Below, one piece after another: positions 14,249 to 20,787 of a stretch of 20,787 bases of DNA. Below the pieces are notes generated by a model. That model was not told where the DNA came from. It was given only the letters and a program-made list of their open reading frames with translations, and searched no databases. The position numbers and the translations under genes were made by a program. Each line of letters opens with the position of its first letter. Within the stretch, counting starts at the first letter, position 1. This stretch comes from Actinomycetota bacterium (GTDB lineage: Bacteria; Actinomycetota; Acidimicrobiia; Acidimicrobiales; Microtrichaceae): contig WLLG01000010.1 of the NCBI GenBank assembly GCA_009700815.1, positions 1-20,787 on the forward strand, in the 5' to 3' direction.

Positions 14249-15397
14249 GTGGTCGAACAACCGAAGCCGCTCATTGAAGACCTACTCGAGAGGATTTCTC
14301 GAAATGGTTCGATTCGCTTTGATGAGTTCATGGAGCTTGCCCTCTACCACCCCTCGGGCGGATTCTTTTCTAGCGGTGGAGGAGCCGGCCGTGCTGGAGC
14401 GGACTTTCTGACGAGCCCCGAGGTAGGCCCGCTATTCGGTGCGGTCTTGGCAGAGTTTCTTGACGCACGATGGCAAGAACTTGGATGCCCCGATCCGTTT
14501 GTTGTGGTCGAAGCTGCTGCAGGCCGAGGTGCTCTCGCCATCGCAGTCCGTGCTGCTCAGCCTGTATGTGCTCCTGCTTTGCGCTACGTGCTCGTCGAGC
14601 GGTCTGAGGCACTCAGAGAGCGTCAGGGGGACTACCTACCCTTGGTGCAGCCTTATGAGGTCTTTGGACCGGCGACAGACGAGGACCAAGCCCTACTCAC
14701 AGTTGATCAGGGTGCAGGTCCCTTGTTCTGTTCGCTTGCTGATCTGCCAGCGGAATCAGTGGTTGGGGTGGTGATTGCGAATGAACTACTCGACAACCTG
14801 CCAGTTCGAATCCTTGAGCGCGGACACGCAGGCTGGTTGGAACTCCGAGTCACTGTTCAAGATGGCGAGTTATCGGAGTTACTCGTGCCAGCGGATCCAG
14901 TAACTGACCGCCTAGCAAATGAACTGCTTCCACACGCGCTGCTGGGGGCACGGATACCTTTGCAGACTCAGGCAGCAGACTGGCTCTATCGGGCCCTGTC
15001 GCTCCTGCAGAAGGGTTCTGTTCTGGTAGTTGACTACTGCGCAGATTCCGCTGGTTTGTCAGAGCGCTCGAGTGCTGAGTGGTTGCGCACCTATCAGGCA
15101 CACAAGCGCGGCCAGCACCCGCTGCACGCCCCGGGTAGCCAAGACATCACCTGCGAGGTTGCTCTAGATCAACTGCAACGAGTAGCTCCGGGTCTGCAGT
15201 CCTTAAGACAAGCAGACTGGTTGTCGCAGTGGGGGATTGACCGTCTTGTCGAGGTTGGTCGCCAGATCTGGAGCGAAGGTGCCAGCGAGGGAAGTTTGGA
15301 AGCAGTGCGAGGCCGCAGTCGAGTCATCGAGGCAGAAGCGTTACTTGACCCTGCAGGCCTAGGGGACTTTCAGGTGTTGGAGTGGCACATAGGCTGA
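14249..15397 (+). CDS. MidA/NDUFAF7-like SAM-dependent methyltransferase
   Basis: This 382-residue protein matches the Methyltransf_28 (DUF185) family that includes mitochondrial NDUFAF7/MidA. The family N-terminus is clear: IRFDEFMELALYHPSGGFF (22-40), then ADFLTSPEVGPLFGAVLAEF (51-70), then the SAM-binding motif VVVEAAAGRGALA (85-97), and IANELLDNLPVR further on. NDUFAF7 dimethylates an arginine of NDUFS2 (the NuoD homologue) during complex I assembly, and that arginine is present in this NuoD (Arg69). The gene begins with GTG nine bases after nuoN, with only a weak AGGG site, so it is most likely in the nuo transcription unit. A role in complex I maturation is inferred from family and position; many bacterial members have no known substrate. 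Motif I has Ala where the first Gly is usual. Confidence 0.85.
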   Translation: MVEQPKPLIEDLLERISRNGSIRFDEFMELALYHPSGGFFSSGGGAGRAGADFLTSPEVGPLFGAVLAEFLDARWQELGCPDPFVVVEAAAGRGALAIAVRAAQPVCAPALRYVLVERSEALRERQGDYLPLVQPYEVFGPATDEDQALLTVDQGAGPLFCSLADLPAESVVGVVIANELLDNLPVRILERGHAGWLELRVTVQDGELSELLVPADPVTDRLANELLPHALLGARIPLQTQAADWLYRALSLLQKGSVLVVDYCADSAGLSERSSAEWLRTYQAHKRGQHPLHAPGSQDITCEVALDQLQRVAPGLQSLRQADWLSQWGIDRLVEVGRQIWSEGASEGSLEAVRGRSRVIEAEALLDPAGLGDFQVLEWHIG

Positions 15398-15434
15398 TGG
15401 CTTATCTGAACTTTGCAACATGACAGGACCAGAG

Positions 15435-16520
15435 ATGAACATCGAAGTTGCCAAGCAAAATCTGTCGCAGGTACGAGTCGAGCCAGCACAGGATCGCCCC
15501 CTTGAAGAAGGCCAAGTTCGCCTGCGAGTTAAGGCCTTTGCCCTGTCATCAAACAACATCACGTATGCGGTTTTCGGAGACATGTTGAGCTACTGGGAGT
15601 TCTTCCCGGTGAGCAAATCTGACGCTGCTGACTGGGGCCGTATTCCAGTCTGGGGGTTTGGTGAAGTAGTCGAGAGCAGGTCTGCGGATGCAGTAGTCGG
15701 CGAACTTTTCTATGGGTATTTTCCGATGTCTTCTGAGTTGATCATCCTCCCTGGGCGCGCTGATGAACGAGGTATCACCGATATCTCTCCTCATCGAACT
15801 GCTCTTGCGTCTGCCTACAGCCGTTACACCCGCTGTGTTGCTGACCCCATCTACCGTTCAGACCGCGAGCAGCAGCACATGCTGTTGTATCCGTTGTTCT
15901 TTACGGCTTTCTTGATTGATGATTTCCTGCTTGACCAGGCCGAGTTTGGTTCCGAGCAGATGGTCATATCGAGCGCCTCAAGCAAGACTGCGATCGGCGT
16001 TGCCTATCTTGCGCGGGAGCGAGGGGTGAAAGTCTGTGGACTGACCTCGGCGGCCAACCTCGAGTTCACCAAGGGCTTGGATGTGTATGAGCAGGTGTAT
16101 TCCTACGAACAGATTGATCAGATTGCGAACAGGCCCTCGGTCTACGTCGACATAGCCGGTAACCAAGATGTGCTGCTAGCCGTGCACACCCATTTGAGTG
16201 GCCTTCTTGAACACTCGATGACCGTAGGTGGCACCCATTGGGATCACTCAGCAGATTCTGCGGGGCAACAGGTTCCTGCCCCAGCACCTCAATTCTTTTT
16301 TGCCCCAACCCAAATAGCAAAGCGAACCAAAGACTGGGGATCCGAACGGCTCGACGCCAGCGTCAGCAGCGCATGGGACAACTACGTAGAGTGGAGCACT
16401 AGCTGGGTCGAGTACCAAGACGTTCAGGGGGCCGATGCCGTAACGGCGGCCTACTTGCAGCTTCTTGCTGGTGGCGTGGATCCTCGTACTGGATTTATCT
16501 GCTCTTTGCCCACAAGCTGA
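15435..16520 (+). CDS. DUF2855 protein, MDR-like Rossmann fold, function unknown
   Basis: This 361-residue protein fits the DUF2855 family, which resembles zinc-less quinone-oxidoreductase-type MDR proteins. An N-terminal beta-rich half (about 1-120) contains LSSNNITYAVFGD, like the MDR substrate domain. A beta-alpha-beta unit follows at 175-205, where QMVISSASSKTAIGVAYLA stands in place of the usual GxGxxG loop; this SSASSKTA form is what I remember for DUF2855. No cysteine pattern for zinc or Fe-S is seen. I start at the ATG at 15435 because AGGA lies six bases upstream; an ATG at 15420 adds five residues without a ribosome site. It follows the methyltransferase by 37 bases and is probably the last gene of the nuo transcription unit. 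A dinucleotide cofactor and a link to complex I are guesses from fold and position. Confidence 0.75.
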   Translation: MNIEVAKQNLSQVRVEPAQDRPLEEGQVRLRVKAFALSSNNITYAVFGDMLSYWEFFPVSKSDAADWGRIPVWGFGEVVESRSADAVVGELFYGYFPMSSELIILPGRADERGITDISPHRTALASAYSRYTRCVADPIYRSDREQQHMLLYPLFFTAFLIDDFLLDQAEFGSEQMVISSASSKTAIGVAYLARERGVKVCGLTSAANLEFTKGLDVYEQVYSYEQIDQIANRPSVYVDIAGNQDVLLAVHTHLSGLLEHSMTVGGTHWDHSADSAGQQVPAPAPQFFFAPTQIAKRTKDWGSERLDASVSSAWDNYVEWSTSWVEYQDVQGADAVTAAYLQLLAGGVDPRTGFICSLPTS

Positions 16521-16556
16521 CCTCTGCCCCGTAGGGATACAGGAGCGACCTGCGCT

Positions 16557-17261
16557 CTAGGCCTCGATGATGTCTTGAATCGCAGGACTGAATACCACTA
16601 GCAAGTCGATGTAGGCGGCAGGGTCAGCCACACCTGACCAGTTGTAGTTCAGTATTTGCTGACGACTTCGCCGGCCAAGGGCTAGTCGAGCAGCGTCAAA
16701 CGGGGCAATGCGCAGCGAGCCGGCTGTTTCCCCAGATGTCATTGGGTCGCTATGGGCCTGAAGGTCCCCGGGGGCGGGCCAAATATCGATCTGCAGAGCG
16801 TTCAGGTCAGAGCGTTCAATTCGTTTCAGCCAGCCAGCAACGATCTGTTCAACGATCCAGTTCAGCGTCTTGCCGCGGTCGCCCCCTGGGATTCCGAGGG
16901 CACCTCGGACGTCTTGTTCGTGGGTCCACAGGTCAATGACCAAACGTGGATCGATCTGATCTGCCATCGGCATGAGCAGTTCTTCCACGGCAGGAGCTTT
17001 TGATTCCCACTCTTCGAGGAGTTCACTCAAGGAACGACCCCGCCGCGCCTGAACTTGAGCCTCAGTCCACGGGTCGGTAGCGACCCCTTCTAGGCGACCA
17101 GCCAAGACGTCATCGGCCACTCCGGCCATGTGCGCAAAGTTGTCCGCGACTGTCCACTCTGGAGTGGCCACAACATTGACCTGCCCCTGGGACTCACTCA
17201 AGCTGCGGCCAAGGAGCTGAAAGCTTGTTCGGTTGAACTGGTATCTCTCGATCAGGTTCAT
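16557..17261 (-). CDS. MDMPI/DinB-fold protein (mycothiol-dependent enzyme-like)
   Basis: This 234-residue protein resembles the maleylpyruvate isomerase-like (TIGR03083) group, widespread in Actinobacteria, in which a DinB four-helix bundle binds a metal and sometimes uses mycothiol. The N-terminal TPEWTVADNFAHMAG segment (33-47, metal-ligand candidate His44) and DLWTHEQDVRGALG (110-123, His114) are the recognisable blocks. The C-terminal third looks like the small sterol-carrier-like domain found in this group. The substrate is unknown. The ATG has no Shine-Dalgarno; instead, minus-strand TACGGT (17270-17275) sits eight bases upstream, which could be the -10 of a leaderless transcript. It is convergent with the DUF2855 gene, 36 bases apart, and divergent from acs. 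Confidence 0.75.
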   Translation of the reverse strand: MNLIERYQFNRTSFQLLGRSLSESQGQVNVVATPEWTVADNFAHMAGVADDVLAGRLEGVATDPWTEAQVQARRGRSLSELLEEWESKAPAVEELLMPMADQIDPRLVIDLWTHEQDVRGALGIPGGDRGKTLNWIVEQIVAGWLKRIERSDLNALQIDIWPAPGDLQAHSDPMTSGETAGSLRIAPFDAARLALGRRSRQQILNYNWSGVADPAAYIDLLVVFSPAIQDIIEA

Positions 17262-17272
17262 GTGACCGAACC
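17255..17272. promoter_or_regulatory. Short inverted repeat over the start of the MDMPI-like gene
   Basis: GGTTC at 17255-17259 and GAACC at 17268-17272 form 5-bp inverted arms eight bases apart, straddling the start codon and reaching the possible -10. It could be an operator, but five-base arms can easily arise by chance. Confidence 0.2.
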
Positions 17273-17310
17273 GTAGCCGTGGAGATGGGAGTTTCAGGAT
17301 TTCTCACGGC

Positions 17311-17340
17311 CCGACAGAGGTTGTGTGTTTCCTCTACCAT
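17311..17340 (+). promoter_or_regulatory. Candidate acs promoter
   Basis: CCGACA at 17311-17316 and TACCAT at 17335-17340 are 18 bases apart and fit loose -35 and TANNNT -10 elements. The implied transcript would start near 17347, leaving a leader of about 27 bases that contains the AGGGGA ribosome site at 17364-17369. Confidence 0.35.
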
Positions 17341-17373
17341 TCGAAGCTCAGTGCACGAGCAGTAGGGGACTAG

Positions 17374-19404
17374 ATGTCGGACCAAACGAATACACCTGAT
17401 AGCAGCGCCACCGAGGCCGCCACCATCGAGGACTACTTCCACGAGAACCGAACCTTTGCTCCTTCTGAGGCTTTTGTAGCTGCAGCCAACCTCTCAGACC
17501 CAACGGTTTACGCCACTGCAGCACAGGACCCAGTGGCTTTTTGGGCTGCGCAAGCTCGAGATTCCCTGACTTGGTTCCAGGACTTTCATACGACTCTTGA
17601 ATGGGATCTGCCAAACGCTAAGTGGTTCCTGGGCGGCAAATTGAACGTCTCCTATAACTGTCTCGATCGCCATGTCGAGGCTGGTTTGGGTCAGAAGGTT
17701 GCCCTCCATTGGGAAGGTGAGCCCGGCGATACTCGAACCCTGACGTACTCGGACTTGTTGGATCAGGTGCAGCGCTTTGCGAACGTGCTGCTTGGCCTAG
17801 GCGTACAACGTGACGACCGGATCTGCCTATACATGCCCATGATCCCAGAGGCCGTCATTGCCATGCTTGCTTGCACCAGAATCGGCGCCATTCACACCTT
17901 GGTCTTTGGTGGATTCAGCCCTGATTCACTTGTGGACCGCATTAATGATGCCGGTGCAGTTGTGGCCATCACTGCAGATGCCGGGTACCGGCGCGGTCAA
18001 CCATCCCCACTCAAGACGAATCTGGATCTGGCATTACCAGCTTGTCCGAGTTTGCGCAGCGTTGTTGTGGTCGATCGTTGCGGTACGGACATCGAGATGA
18101 CCTCGGGACGAGATCACTGGTGGGATGAACTGGTCTCAGAGGCGAATCCGATTTGTCCCCCGGCCCACCTTGATAGCGAACAGGTTCTGTACATCCTCTA
18201 CACCTCGGGGACTACAGCCAAACCAAAAGGGATTGTGCACACCACTGGGGGTTATCTGACTCAGGCGGCTTGGACTCACCGGCAGGTCTTTGACCTGAAG
18301 GCAGAATCCGACGTGTACTGGTGCGCCGCCGATGTTGGTTGGGTGACCGGCCACAGCTACATCGTCTACGGCCCACTCGCAAATGGCGCGACCTCCGTCA
18401 TGTACGAGGGCACTCCGGATACGCCCCGCGAGTCAGAGCGAGGTGATGACCCAACCCTGTGGCCCAAAGACCGCTTTTGGGACATCATCGAGCGCTACAA
18501 AGTCACTCAGTTGTATACGGCGCCCACGGCAATCCGCACATTTATGAAGTGGGGTGAACAGGAGCCAGCCCGCCATGATCTGAGTTCTCTGAGAGTGCTT
18601 GGCAGCGTGGGAGAGCCCATCAATCCAGAGGCTTGGATGTGGTATCACCAACACATTGGATCTGAGCGCTGCCCGATTGTTGATACGTGGTGGCAAACCG
18701 AGACTGGTGCGCACATGATCACCCCACTGCCAGGAATCACTGCTACCAAACCTGGTTCAGCCTGTGCGGCGCTCCCCGGTATTGGTGTCGAACTCGTCGA
18801 TGATGCCGGAGAGGTGCTCACCGTGGGTGGCGGATACCTGACAATTTCGCAGCCATGGCCCGCAATGTTGCGTGGAATCTGGAAGGCACCAGAGCGCTAC
18901 GAAGAGACCTATTGGTCGCGATTCCCTGGTCGTTATTTTGCTGGGGACGGAGCAAAGATCGATGAAGATGGCTACCTCTGGTTGCTCGGCCGTGTTGATG
19001 ATGTCATGAACATCTCGGGCCACCGCATCTCGACAACCGAGGTTGAGTCGGCTCTCGTTGACCACCCAGCAGTGGCAGAGGCCGCAGTAGTTGGAGCCTC
19101 AGATCCGACCACTGGCCAAGCCATCGTTGGGTACGTCATCCTGCGGGGAACTTTCGAGCCCAGCGAGGAACTACGCGAGCAGATTCGGCGCCACGTTGAT
19201 ACCAAACTCGGTGCAATCGCCCGCCCTCGTGCAGTGATTATCGTTCCTGACCTACCCAAGACCCGCTCTGGAAAGATCATGCGAAGGTTGCTTCGCGATG
19301 TTGTTGAGGGCCGGGCCCTTGGAGATACGACCACCTTGGCTGACGCTTCAGTTGTCGAAGCAATACGCGAACGCGCCCAGGCCGACTCCTCCGACGAGGA
19401 CTAA
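17374..19404 (+). CDS. acs: Acetyl-CoA synthetase (AMP-forming)
   Basis: This 676-residue ANL-superfamily enzyme activates acetate with ATP to acetyl-AMP and then acetyl-CoA in the cytosol. Landmarks in order are an N-terminal Acs region ending near FLGGKLNVSYNCLDRH (85-100), the P-loop YTSGTTAKPKGIVH (276-289), WCAADVGWVTGHSYIVYGPL near 316-335, and DTWWQTETG (437-445), whose Trp restricts the pocket to acetate in known enzymes. Later come GRVDDVMNISGHRIST and PKTRSGKIMRRLLR with catalytic Lys634, the residue controlled by acetylation in characterised Acs. Length is typical. The ATG at 17374 has AGGGGA four bases upstream; spacing is short. The gene stands alone, divergent from the MDMPI-like gene. 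Propionyl-CoA synthetase is the main alternative but usually lacks this WWQTETG form. Confidence 0.94.
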   Translation: MSDQTNTPDSSATEAATIEDYFHENRTFAPSEAFVAAANLSDPTVYATAAQDPVAFWAAQARDSLTWFQDFHTTLEWDLPNAKWFLGGKLNVSYNCLDRHVEAGLGQKVALHWEGEPGDTRTLTYSDLLDQVQRFANVLLGLGVQRDDRICLYMPMIPEAVIAMLACTRIGAIHTLVFGGFSPDSLVDRINDAGAVVAITADAGYRRGQPSPLKTNLDLALPACPSLRSVVVVDRCGTDIEMTSGRDHWWDELVSEANPICPPAHLDSEQVLYILYTSGTTAKPKGIVHTTGGYLTQAAWTHRQVFDLKAESDVYWCAADVGWVTGHSYIVYGPLANGATSVMYEGTPDTPRESERGDDPTLWPKDRFWDIIERYKVTQLYTAPTAIRTFMKWGEQEPARHDLSSLRVLGSVGEPINPEAWMWYHQHIGSERCPIVDTWWQTETGAHMITPLPGITATKPGSACAALPGIGVELVDDAGEVLTVGGGYLTISQPWPAMLRGIWKAPERYEETYWSRFPGRYFAGDGAKIDEDGYLWLLGRVDDVMNISGHRISTTEVESALVDHPAVAEAAVVGASDPTTGQAIVGYVILRGTFEPSEELREQIRRHVDTKLGAIARPRAVIIVPDLPKTRSGKIMRRLLRDVVEGRALGDTTTLADASVVEAIRERAQADSSDED

Positions 19405-19547
19405 CCCCCTATCCCTACCCTTTTTCCTTGCCCACCTGAGGAGGATCCCAAGGCGGACGGAACGGGGGTGTTGCGCACCGTTGCTAACCTGCAGTTGTGC
19501 CGATCTGGGATCAGACATATTCAAACTGGCTCTGGCGAGAGCAATCA
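19405..19547. other. Intergenic region after acs: pyrimidine tract and possible -10
   Basis: A strongly pyrimidine-rich stretch follows the acs stop (19405-19434). I see no good hairpin-plus-T-run terminator; CCTTG and CAAGG near 19426-19453 could pair only across a long loop. TAACCT at 19485-19490 fits a TANNNT -10 for the downstream HAD gene and ends six bases before a GTG at 19497, so either a 51-base leader or a leaderless GTG start is possible. Confidence 0.3.
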
Positions 19548-19994
19548 ATGAGCGATGGCCCAACGGTTGTGTTCGATATGGATGGGGTGCTGGCGGATGC
19601 CAGTACAAGGCAGCACTACATCAACGAACCGTTTGCCGACTGGGATGCCTTCTTTCATGCTTGCGGCGACGATGCAGTCATCGATGAGGTTGCCCGTCTG
19701 CTCGAGGTGATCGATTCGGATCATCGCATTGTCTTGCTGACTGCCCGGCCGATGAAGGTTCAGCCTCAGACCTTGGGCTGGCTTGAACGCTACGGCCTGC
19801 GCTGGGACGCACTCATCATGCGTGAATTCGGCGATTACATGGCCGCTCGAGCCTTTAAGCAACGCACGGTGCGCGAGTTGCGACAGCGTGGCTTTGACCT
19901 TCGCCTTGCATTTGAAGATGACCCTCGAAACGTGCGCATGTTTCATGCCGAGGGTGTGCCTTGCGTGTATATCCACTCGGGTTATTACGAATAG
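19548..19994 (+). CDS. Small HAD-family phosphatase, polynucleotide 3'-phosphatase-like
   Basis: This 148-residue cytosolic protein has the HAD motifs in order: FDMDGVLAD with Asp10 and Asp12 (motif I), LLTARP with Thr65 (motif II), Lys104 (motif III) and FEDDPRNV with Asp124 and Asp125 (motif IV). The WLERYGLRWDALIMRE segment and the short distance between motifs resemble the phosphatase domain of T4 polynucleotide kinase, with no kinase domain attached. A nucleic-acid end-processing role is therefore possible but not shown. I start at the ATG at 19548, giving the usual short lead before motif I; the in-frame GTG at 19497 would add 17 residues and could be used by a leaderless transcript. 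It seems to be a single-gene unit. Confidence 0.72.
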   Translation: MSDGPTVVFDMDGVLADASTRQHYINEPFADWDAFFHACGDDAVIDEVARLLEVIDSDHRIVLLTARPMKVQPQTLGWLERYGLRWDALIMREFGDYMAARAFKQRTVRELRQRGFDLRLAFEDDPRNVRMFHAEGVPCVYIHSGYYE

Positions 19995-20022
19995 TCGAAC
20001 ACTTCGAAAAGGATCGGGCCCC

Positions 20023-20044
20023 AAAAAGCTGAGGATCGCTTCAG
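20023..20044 (-). terminator. Hairpin with T run on the minus strand
   Basis: CTGAGG and CTTCAG (20029-20034 and 20039-20044) form a 6-bp stem with one G-T pair and a 4-base loop. Read on the minus strand the stem is followed by CTTTTTGG, which looks like a weak intrinsic terminator. No minus-strand gene lies upstream of it, so it may stop antisense transcription or be chance. Confidence 0.25.
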
Positions 20045-20134
20045 TGGGTCTGAGTTCTGCACCGGCTTCGGGCCAAAAGCGCTCTAACTTGGCCAATCAC
20101 CCGTACCTTCGAGTCTGATGAGCCAGCCGAACCC

Positions 20135-20787
20135 ATGATGAACAATCTGAAAACAGCAGCGCTCTTGGCTGGACTCGGCGGGCTTTGTATGGCGGTTGGC
20201 TATCTGCTGGCTGGACCTAGTGGTATGGCCATCGGCCTGATGATCGGCTTGTGTATGTGCGGCGCCTCGTATTGGGGATCTGAAAAGCTGGCTCTTCGGT
20301 CGGCCCAAGCAATCCCGGTGAGCGCTGAGCAGATGCCGCAGTATCACCAGATCGTTCAAGACTTGTGCCAGAGCGTGAATATGCCGAAGCCCGGGCTCTA
20401 CGTCTCTAAAAACCCGCAGCCAAACGCCTTTGCCACTGGCCGCAACCCGCAGCACGCGGCTGTCTGTGTGACTGAAGGTTTGCTGCAAACCCTGACATGG
20501 GAGGAGATCCAAGGTGTGCTCGCCCATGAACTCTCGCATGTGCGGAATCGGGACATTCTGATTGGCTCGGTTGCTGCCGCAATAGCCATGGGAATCACCT
20601 TTGCGGCGAGCATGGCTCGCTGGGCGCTCATTTTTGGGGGACGTAGCAATGGCAACGGCCGAGACAGCAACCCCCTTGTTGCGCTCCTCATGATGATTCT
20701 GGCGCCGGTTGCGGCAGCGCTCATTCGCTCATCAATTAGTCGCAGTCGCGAGTACGAAGCCGATGCTTCGGCCGCTCGCATGCTGGG
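20135..20787 (+). CDS. htpX: HtpX-like membrane zinc metalloprotease, 3' end outside the window
   Basis: An open frame runs to the window edge without a stop, giving 217 residues of an M48-family HtpX protease, which degrades damaged membrane proteins. Two hydrophobic helices at the N-terminus (about 7-26 and 30-46) are followed by NPQPNAFATGR (93-103), the zinc site HELSH (His131, Glu132, His135), a third hydrophobic segment around 141-168, another at 181-198, and SREYEAD (204-210), which supplies the third zinc ligand. About 70-80 residues should be missing compared with typical HtpX. Start is ATG 20135 or 20138; an ATG at 20118 is in another frame and stops after six codons. No strong ribosome site is seen. 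The 140 bases upstream hold no other gene. Confidence 0.9.
   Translation, partial: MMNNLKTAALLAGLGGLCMAVGYLLAGPSGMAIGLMIGLCMCGASYWGSEKLALRSAQAIPVSAEQMPQYHQIVQDLCQSVNMPKPGLYVSKNPQPNAFATGRNPQHAAVCVTEGLLQTLTWEEIQGVLAHELSHVRNRDILIGSVAAAIAMGITFAASMARWALIFGGRSNGNGRDSNPLVALLMMILAPVAAALIRSSISRSREYEADASAARML

Noticed and set aside
14804..14816. A GTTCGAATCC string like a tRNA T-loop.
   Set aside because: It lies in frame inside the methyltransferase gene, and no acceptor, D or anticodon stems can be folded around it.
16541..16558. Short hairpin between the convergent DUF2855 and MDMPI-like genes.
   Set aside because: The stem is only about six pairs with one G-T pair, has no T run, and overlaps a stop codon; too weak to call a terminator.

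Overview
The window (about 20.8 kb, moderately high GC) looks like chromosomal DNA of an actinobacterium. The signs are an MDMPI/DinB-fold enzyme of the mycothiol-dependent type, an actinobacterial-style PAP2 protein, TANNNT-type -10 motifs placed only a few bases from some start codons, and complex I subunits that resemble what I remember of the second, NuoEFG-less nuo clusters of Streptomyces. GC content and intergenic spaces are modest for an actinomycete, so an aquatic, compact-genome lineage is possible. That assignment is inference; there is no rRNA or other phylogenetic marker here.

Layout. (1) 34-951, plus strand: a PAP2-family membrane phosphatase whose start lies in three tandem 14-bp repeats at the very edge of the window. 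(2) 902-3316, minus strand: a tight three-gene operon read as DegT/DnrJ-family sugar aminotransferase, small polyprenyl-phosphate sugar-1-phosphate transferase, and low-molecular-weight tyrosine phosphatase. Its last gene runs tail-to-tail into the PAP2 gene with a 50-bp coding overlap. Together these suggest a small cell-surface glycan module. (3) 3317-3508: a divergent promoter region with a 16-bp inverted repeat, a 10-bp palindrome and a possible near-leaderless nuo promoter. (4) 3509-14239, plus strand: nuoA-B-C-D-H-I-J-K-L-M-N, a complex I operon without nuoE, nuoF and nuoG. Gene junctions are overlapping or nearly so, including a 4-nt ATGA overlap between nuoD and nuoH exactly where nuoEFG would sit. 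(5) 14249-16520, plus strand: a MidA/NDUFAF7-like methyltransferase 9 nt after nuoN and then a DUF2855 protein, both apparently in the same transcription unit. (6) 16557-17261, minus strand: an MDMPI-like protein; divergent from it is acs (17374-19404), acetyl-CoA synthetase. (7) 19548-19994: a small HAD phosphatase of the polynucleotide-3'-phosphatase type. (8) 20135 to the window end: htpX, cut off.

How the genes work together. The 11 Nuo subunits make the membrane proton-pumping arm and the quinone-binding connecting arm, but no NADH-oxidising module is encoded here, so electrons should come from another donor such as ferredoxin or an unlinked dehydrogenase. The most striking reading is in NuoD. 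By ungapped comparison with human NDUFS2 and Thermus Nqo4 (from memory), the quinone-site Tyr is Trp92 and the Asp of the His/Asp relay is Gln144, while the His (His43) is kept. NuoH also has Ile at the first Glu of the PEAE loop motif. The Arg that NDUFAF7 methylates in human NDUFS2 is conserved as NuoD Arg69, and a NDUFAF7-like enzyme is encoded at the end of the same operon. This is the best candidate in the window for a poorly described system: an EFG-less complex I with an altered quinone site, a linked methyltransferase and an uncharacterised Rossmann-type partner.

No gene-free stretch exceeds about 200 bases. I saw no tRNA, rRNA, CRISPR array, insertion sequence or prophage gene.
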